NCBI GenBank assembly: GCA_023441725.1
Contig: JAEZNV010000177.1
Coordinates: 1-11,255 of the forward strand
Source of the DNA: Actinomycetes bacterium
GTDB taxonomy: Bacteria; Actinomycetota; Coriobacteriia; Coriobacteriales; Coriobacteriaceae
Length of the DNA stretch: 11,255 nucleotides
Direction: 5' to 3'
The notes under the pieces are model-generated. The model had not been told where the DNA came from, ran no database searches, and worked only from the letters and a program-made list of their open reading frames with translations. This document shows, piece after piece, positions 8,039 to 11,255 of the stretch (position 1 is its first letter; each line of letters starts with the position of its first letter). The position numbers were made by a program, and so were the translations under genes.

Positions 8039-8189
8039 GTAATCACATCCAATGCGTTGATGAATCGAGCAGAGGATACTTTAGAGCTTTTGCAAGGGAA
8101 ACGTAAGGTCTTTGGCAAGAACTATACGAACTCGCCAAATTTGCAAGAGACAATCCGCAAACGTCGCAAATCCTTCCGTAAACGAGCAA
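8039..8189 (-). promoter_or_regulatory. Possible promoter/operator of the distal GtrA gene
   Basis: On the minus strand a TATAGT hexamer (8126 to 8121) sits in the centre of an interrupted inverted repeat: arms 8111-8119 (TTTGGCAAG) and 8131-8139 (CTCGCCAAA), 8 of 9 matching, 11 bases apart. Related TTTGCAAG copies occur at 8089-8096 and 8140-8147. An inverted repeat around a -10 hexamer fits a repressor operator. No well-spaced -35 box is seen (TTGCAA is 14 bases away), so the call is tentative. Confidence 0.3.
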
Positions 8190-8233
8190 GGCCCACGAAC
8201 AACGCAGCGCTCGACACACGTCGTCCGTGGGCC
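8190..8233 (-). terminator. Weak hairpin after the proximal GtrA gene
   Basis: An 8-bp perfect stem (GGCCCACG at 8190-8197 with CGTGGGCC at 8226-8233) encloses a 28-base loop that may hold a small inner hairpin (CGAC/GTCG). On the minus strand it is followed only by TTGCTCGTTT, so termination would be weak or partial. Confidence 0.35.
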
Positions 8234-8257
8234 CCGTAGTGCAACGAGGAGGCCGAG

Positions 8258-8653
8258 CTACTTGGTCTCCTCGCCCTCCAGGAAGATCTTTCGGGTCACA
8301 AAGTTGTAGACCATAACAAGCGCGGTGGCGCAAATCTTGGCGATATTGGCCTCGAGCCCCAGGCCGGCGTTGAGCGCCAGCACGATACCGTCGTTGAGCG
8401 CCAGGCCGATCACGGACAGCACGACAAAGATAATGAACTCGCGGCGGCGGCTCATGCCCTCCTTGTGCGCAAACACGTACTTCATACTCGCGACGTAGTT
8501 AAAGATGAGCGAGACGATAAAGCCGCTGGTATTGGCAATCAGGATATTGAGGCCCAGACCGTAGTGGAGCAGATTCATGATGCCAAAGTCGATGACGGTG
8601 GCAACGACGCCGACGACGCCAAACTTCATGATCTGCGCAAGGAGCTTTTGCAT
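8258..8653 (-). CDS. GtrA-family membrane protein (proximal copy)
   Basis: 131 residues from the ATG at 8653, with four membrane helices and the GtrA pattern: KFGVVGVVATVIDF near the N-terminus, FNYVASMKYVF, the loop AHKEGMSRRREF, LSVIGLALND, and the C-terminal VYNFVTRKIFLEG. It closely matches its neighbour at 7631-8038, sharing KYVF-x-H-x-EGMSR-x-REF and LSVIGL-x-LND, which suggests an old tandem duplication. The ATG is chosen because it aligns with the neighbour's N-terminus and has AAGGCAGG just upstream. A TTG at 8716 would add 21 residues without homology support or a good ribosome site. It starts 78 bases after the fbp stop, so read-through from fbp is plausible. The likely role is in polyprenyl-linked sugar handling for surface glycans, inferred from the family only. 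Confidence 0.87.
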   Translation of the reverse strand: MQKLLAQIMKFGVVGVVATVIDFGIMNLLHYGLGLNILIANTSGFIVSLIFNYVASMKYVFAHKEGMSRRREFIIFVVLSVIGLALNDGIVLALNAGLGLEANIAKICATALVMVYNFVTRKIFLEGEETK

Positions 8654-8711
8654 GGTACCTGCCTTAGGGTGGCGCCGGAGCGCCGCGGGGATGACGAACT
8701 CAGCAAGTTTA

Positions 8712-8735
8712 GCCAATCCCCGCAGGCGGGGCTAG
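8712..8735 (-). other. Short hairpin at the fbp 3' end
   Basis: CCCCG and CGGGG flank a four-base loop just after the fbp stop codon. There is no T run after it, so it is more likely an RNA 3'-end or processing feature, or an attenuator between fbp and the GtrA gene, than a full terminator. Confidence 0.25.
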
Positions 8736-10648
8736 GCGCGCTCCTCGATAGCACCGTTTCTATATGCATCGAGCAGTTGGCGTAGGTCCTGGATCTGGCT
8801 GCGGATCTTGGCACCGGTATCGGTGTCGCTCACCATGCGGCGACGGTCGGCCTGGTCAAAACGGTTGGTCTCACTTTCGATGTCCACGTTGCGCGTGAGC
8901 GCTTCGGCAACCGTTGTAAAGGCCCGGTGCGACTTAAGGCGACAGCCGCGTGAGCTCGAAATAAGCGTGTAGCCGGCGATGCCCGTCTTGGGGTGGTAGG
9001 CGCGGCAGAAGCCACCATCGATGACCAGCAGCTTGCCCTCGGCGCGGATGGGCTGCTCGCCCTTGGTGGTTTTAACGGGTGTGTGTCCGTTGATGATGTG
9101 GCCGGTCGGCGAGCATGCCATGGGCGCGACGCCAAACTCGCGCATGATGTCGTCGCAGACCGAGGGCGACTTGGTAAGCGTAAAGTACGGGTCCATCGGC
9201 TCGACCCAAGTGCTCTTATCAGCGATATAGGCGCGCTCAAAGGTACGCACCAGGCGTCCACTGGCGGGTGAGTTAAAGCCGATCCACAGGTACCACAACC
9301 AGGCGAGGGCGTCGCGGTCGCCCACGCGCCAGGCGCGGCGGGCGATGCAGTCGCAAAAATCGAGATAATCGCGGCCGGCGTGCCAGGCACCCAGGCAGTT
9401 CATGCTGCTAAAGGTGCCGTCTTCGTTGAGCGGCACGCAGCCATGGAACAGCAGATTGCCGTTGGTGACCTTGTACATCGAGCCGTGGGTGTAGAGGAAA
9501 TCGATATGGCGATGCAGGTGATCGGCGGTGACAAACTCGGACACGAGCTTGTCGATGATGTGTTGCTCCTGGGGCGTGAGCGTGTAGGGGTCCGTCGGGT
9601 CGACGGTGGGGAAGTCGTTGGTCGTGAGCGGCCACACGCTGCCGTCGGCGAGCGTGACCGTGCCGGTGTCGTGGTCGATCTTGTCGAGCAGCAGGCGGTT
9701 GGTCATGTCGAATTCGGGGTGGCGCTGGATAATCTGGCCCTCGAGCTTAAAGAGCAGGACGTTGATGGCTTTAATCAGCGGGCTGATGGGCTCACCGGCG
9801 GTATAGGTGGCATCGGCAAAGGCGACAAGCTCGCGCAGCGAGATGCCGTAGTCGTTCTCAAGGATCTCGTAATTGTCGTAGCGCAGGTTGTTGCGCAGCA
9901 CCGTGGCGATGCAGGCGGGCTCACCGGCGGCGGCGCCCATCCACAGCAGATCGTGGTTGCCCCACTGAATGTCGAGCGAATGATAGGTGAGCAGGCGGTC
10001 CATAATCTTGGCAGCGCCGCCGCCACGGTCGAAGATATCGCCCACCAGGTGCAGGTGGTCGACGGCGAGGCGCTTGATGAGCGAGGCGAGCGACTCGATA
10101 AAGTCGTCGGTGCTTGCGGTCTCTAGGATGGACTCCACGATGCGCTCGTGATAACGCACACGATAGTTGTTCTCGTCCGGATGCGTGTGCAGCAGCTCGT
10201 CGATGATGTAGGCGTAATCGCGCGGGATGGCCTTACGCACCTTGGAGCGCGTATAGCGGCTCGAAAGCGAGCGGGCAACCATGATGAGCTGGTCGAGCAT
10301 GGTCTTGTACCAGGTGGGGGAGTCCTCGCGCCGGCTGCGGACCAGCTCGATCTTCTCGCGCGGGTAGTAGATGAGCGTGCACAGCTCGCCCTTTTCGTCA
10401 AAGGAGAGCGTGTCGCCAAAGATCTCGTCGACATGTTCGCGCACGACACCCGAGCAGTTGTTGAGGATGTGCATAAAGGCTTCGTACTCGCCGTGCACGT
10501 CGCTCATAAAATGCTCGGTGCCTTTGGGCAGGTTGAGAATGGCCGAGAGATTGATGATCTCGGTAAACGCGGATTGCTCGGTGGGAAATTGTCTCGACAG
10601 CAGACGCAGATACTTAAAGTCTTGCGGGTTGCGATCGAATGCGACCAT
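8732..10648 (-). CDS. fbp: Fructose-1,6-bisphosphatase, class III
   Basis: 638 residues, close to the usual 640-670 for class III (Firmicutes-type) FBPase, EC 3.1.3.11. It hydrolyses fructose 1,6-bisphosphate to fructose 6-phosphate in gluconeogenesis, in the cytoplasm. Calcineurin-like metallophosphatase motifs appear in order: SDVHGEYE (residues 49-56, metal ligands D50 and H52), GDIFDRGG (203-210), WGNHD (229-233), FHGCVP (401-406), NGHTPVK (520-526) and IDGGFCRAYHPKTGIAGY (543-560). The N-terminal FKYLRLLSRQFPT-x-x-x-A-x-x-EIINL is also typical of the class. No catalytic residue appears to be missing. The start is ATG at 10648, with GGAAGGTG centred about ten bases upstream. It is divergent from the DegV gene across a 320-bp region with palindromes, so both may be metabolically controlled. 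Two GtrA genes follow; a functional link to them is not evident. Confidence 0.97.
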   Translation of the reverse strand: MVAFDRNPQDFKYLRLLSRQFPTEQSAFTEIINLSAILNLPKGTEHFMSDVHGEYEAFMHILNNCSGVVREHVDEIFGDTLSFDEKGELCTLIYYPREKIELVRSRREDSPTWYKTMLDQLIMVARSLSSRYTRSKVRKAIPRDYAYIIDELLHTHPDENNYRVRYHERIVESILETASTDDFIESLASLIKRLAVDHLHLVGDIFDRGGGAAKIMDRLLTYHSLDIQWGNHDLLWMGAAAGEPACIATVLRNNLRYDNYEILENDYGISLRELVAFADATYTAGEPISPLIKAINVLLFKLEGQIIQRHPEFDMTNRLLLDKIDHDTGTVTLADGSVWPLTTNDFPTVDPTDPYTLTPQEQHIIDKLVSEFVTADHLHRHIDFLYTHGSMYKVTNGNLLFHGCVPLNEDGTFSSMNCLGAWHAGRDYLDFCDCIARRAWRVGDRDALAWLWYLWIGFNSPASGRLVRTFERAYIADKSTWVEPMDPYFTLTKSPSVCDDIMREFGVAPMACSPTGHIINGHTPVKTTKGEQPIRAEGKLLVIDGGFCRAYHPKTGIAGYTLISSSRGCRLKSHRAFTTVAEALTRNVDIESETNRFDQADRRRMVSDTDTGAKIRSQIQDLRQLLDAYRNGAIEERA

Positions 10649-10652
10649 GAAG

Positions 10653-10660
10653 CACCTTCC
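10653..10660 (-). promoter_or_regulatory. Ribosome binding site of fbp
   Basis: GGAAGGTG on the minus strand lies four bases before the ATG at 10648 (the GGAAGG core is six away). It supports that start over any internal one. Confidence 0.7.
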
Positions 10661-10688
10661 GATATGGTTGGTAAAACTGATAAAACAG

Positions 10689-10704
10689 CGTCAAACGTTT
10701 ACCA
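10689..10704 (-). promoter_or_regulatory. Possible LacI-type operator over an fbp -35 box
   Basis: On the minus strand TGGTAAACGTTTGACG is a near palindrome around AACGTT (GTAAAC-GTTTGAC, one extra base), the form bound by LacI/GalR-family regulators. Its last six bases, TTGACG, resemble a -35 hexamer. A matching -10 is unclear. The position about 40 bases upstream of the fbp start suits carbon-source control, but the call rests on pattern alone. Confidence 0.35.
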
Positions 10705-10707
10705 GTA

Positions 10708-10738
10708 TGCGCCGGCTTTGTTTCGATTTTGCGCCGGC
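10708..10738. repeat. Pair of 9-bp direct repeats spaced two helical turns
   Basis: TGCGCCGGC occurs at 10708-10716 and 10730-10738, exactly 22 bp apart, with an AT-rich spacer. Each copy contains the palindrome GCCGGC. The spacing would place two proteins on the same DNA face upstream of fbp. Confidence 0.4.
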
Positions 10739-10764
10739 GGCTGAATTGTCAGCTGAACGGTTTG

Positions 10765-10778
10765 CTAAATCGATTTAG
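10765..10778. promoter_or_regulatory. Perfect 14-bp palindrome, candidate operator
   Basis: CTAAATCGATTTAG is perfectly self-complementary and lies in the divergent region between fbp and the DegV gene. A site of this length and symmetry is typical of a dimeric regulator. The regulator and the gene it serves are unknown. Confidence 0.4.
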
Positions 10779-10931
10779 TTGAGCTTGATGTGTCGGTTAA
10801 GTGGAGACGAAGGGCGTGATTTTGCCCATGCTTGCCTATGGCGGGGATGGGGATGTTGATGATAAAGATATTCAATGCCAATGGTTCGAATTGGTAAATA
10901 GTGGACATTTGTATCGTATTTAGGCTTGCTG

Positions 10932-10962
10932 TGCGATAATTTGCGTAGCAATACTTAAGGAG
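10932..10962 (+). promoter_or_regulatory. DegV gene extended -10 and ribosome binding site
   Basis: GATAAT at 10935-10940 is preceded by TG one base upstream, making an extended -10. The nearest -35-like hexamer, TTGTAT at 10909-10914, is 20 bases away, longer than optimal, so the promoter may depend on the TG extension. TAAGGAG at 10956-10962 is a strong ribosome site six bases before the ATG at 10969. Confidence 0.5.
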
Positions 10963-10968
10963 CCTCAT

Positions 10969-11255
10969 ATGAGTGATTTTGTCCTGACCTGTGAATCCGC
11001 CGCCGATCGAACCCGTGAGTTCTTTGCGTCGCGCAATATCCCTGTCGTGTGTTTTCATTACGAGATTGATGGTGTTGTCCATACGGACGATCTGTATCAG
11101 TCGATTACGCCGGATGAGTTTTTTGCCCAGATTGCCGCGGGCGCCATGCCCAAGACGTCTCAGGTGAGCGTGGGTGAGTACGAGGAGTTTTGGGAGCCGT
11201 TTGTTGCCGAGGGTAAAGACGTGCTGCACCTGACGTTGTCGTCGGGTATTTCGGG
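10969..11255 (+). CDS. DegV-family (fatty-acid-binding) protein, 3' partial
   Basis: The first 95 residues are visible; the family is normally about 280-290 residues, so roughly a third is present. DegV/FakB proteins bind a single fatty acid and in many Gram-positives hand it to the FakA kinase for phosphorylation and entry into membrane lipid synthesis. The family pattern is seen as an N-terminal CESAADRT (in place of the common DSTADL), then TPDEFFAQI, the TSQVSVGEYEEFW segment, and LTLSSGISG (family I-x-LSS-x-LSG) at the window edge. The start is ATG at 10969, preceded by TAAGGAG. It is transcribed divergently from fbp. Its fatty-acid preference cannot be read from this part. Confidence 0.93.
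   Translation, partial: MSDFVLTCESAADRTREFFASRNIPVVCFHYEIDGVVHTDDLYQSITPDEFFAQIAAGAMPKTSQVSVGEYEEFWEPFVAEGKDVLHLTLSSGIS

Noticed and set aside
7439..8239. Plus-strand open frame of 266 codons
   Set aside because: It runs from the repeat array through a terminator and antisense to the well-supported GtrA gene; the product is low-quality and charged, with no family pattern.
9380..10126. Plus-strand open frame of 248 codons
   Set aside because: It is antisense to fbp, whose catalytic motifs prove the minus-strand frame.
10878..10894. tRNA-like T arm (GGTTCGAA)
   Set aside because: The five-base stems give a loop of GGTTCGA rather than a true T loop, and no acceptor, D or anticodon arms are found around it.

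Overview
The window looks like chromosome of a high-GC actinobacterium of the gut class Coriobacteriia, most likely Collinsella or a close relative. This is inferred from protein style and base composition, not from a marker gene: very large extracellular proteins mixing Ig-like, DUF4430 and InlB-type domains, Lys/Ser/Asp-rich wall linkers, a class III fructose-1,6-bisphosphatase, and GTG start codons.

Layout. (1) Positions 1-7035, plus strand: the 3' part of a giant mosaic surface protein (2,038 residues visible, 5' end outside the window), followed with no gap by a 305-residue membrane-anchored protein ending in a single DUF4430 domain. The two share domain type and linker style and are probably co-transcribed and translationally coupled. 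They end at a GC-rich hairpin terminator (7058-7091). (2) Positions 7092-7569: a non-coding convergent intergenic region filled by an array of fourteen 15-bp units in strictly alternating orientation, with two fixed linker classes and a 61-62 bp period. It is closed on the far side by the terminator of the converging genes (7570-7605). (3) Positions 7631-10648, minus strand: fbp (class III FBPase), then two tandem GtrA-family four-helix membrane proteins. (4) Positions 10649-10968: a divergent promoter region with several palindromes. (5) From 10969, plus strand: the 5' part of a DegV-family (fatty-acid-binding) protein, cut by the window end.

Function. The left operon probably displays DUF4430 domains, which resemble the C-terminal domain of transcobalamin and intrinsic factor, at the cell surface; the ligand is unknown. 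The minus-strand cluster combines a gluconeogenic enzyme with GtrA proteins, usually linked to flipping or transfer of polyprenyl-phosphate sugars; whether they form one operon is uncertain. The item most deserving follow-up is the alternating inverted-repeat array, which resembles enterobacterial BIME elements in architecture but has an unrelated sequence.
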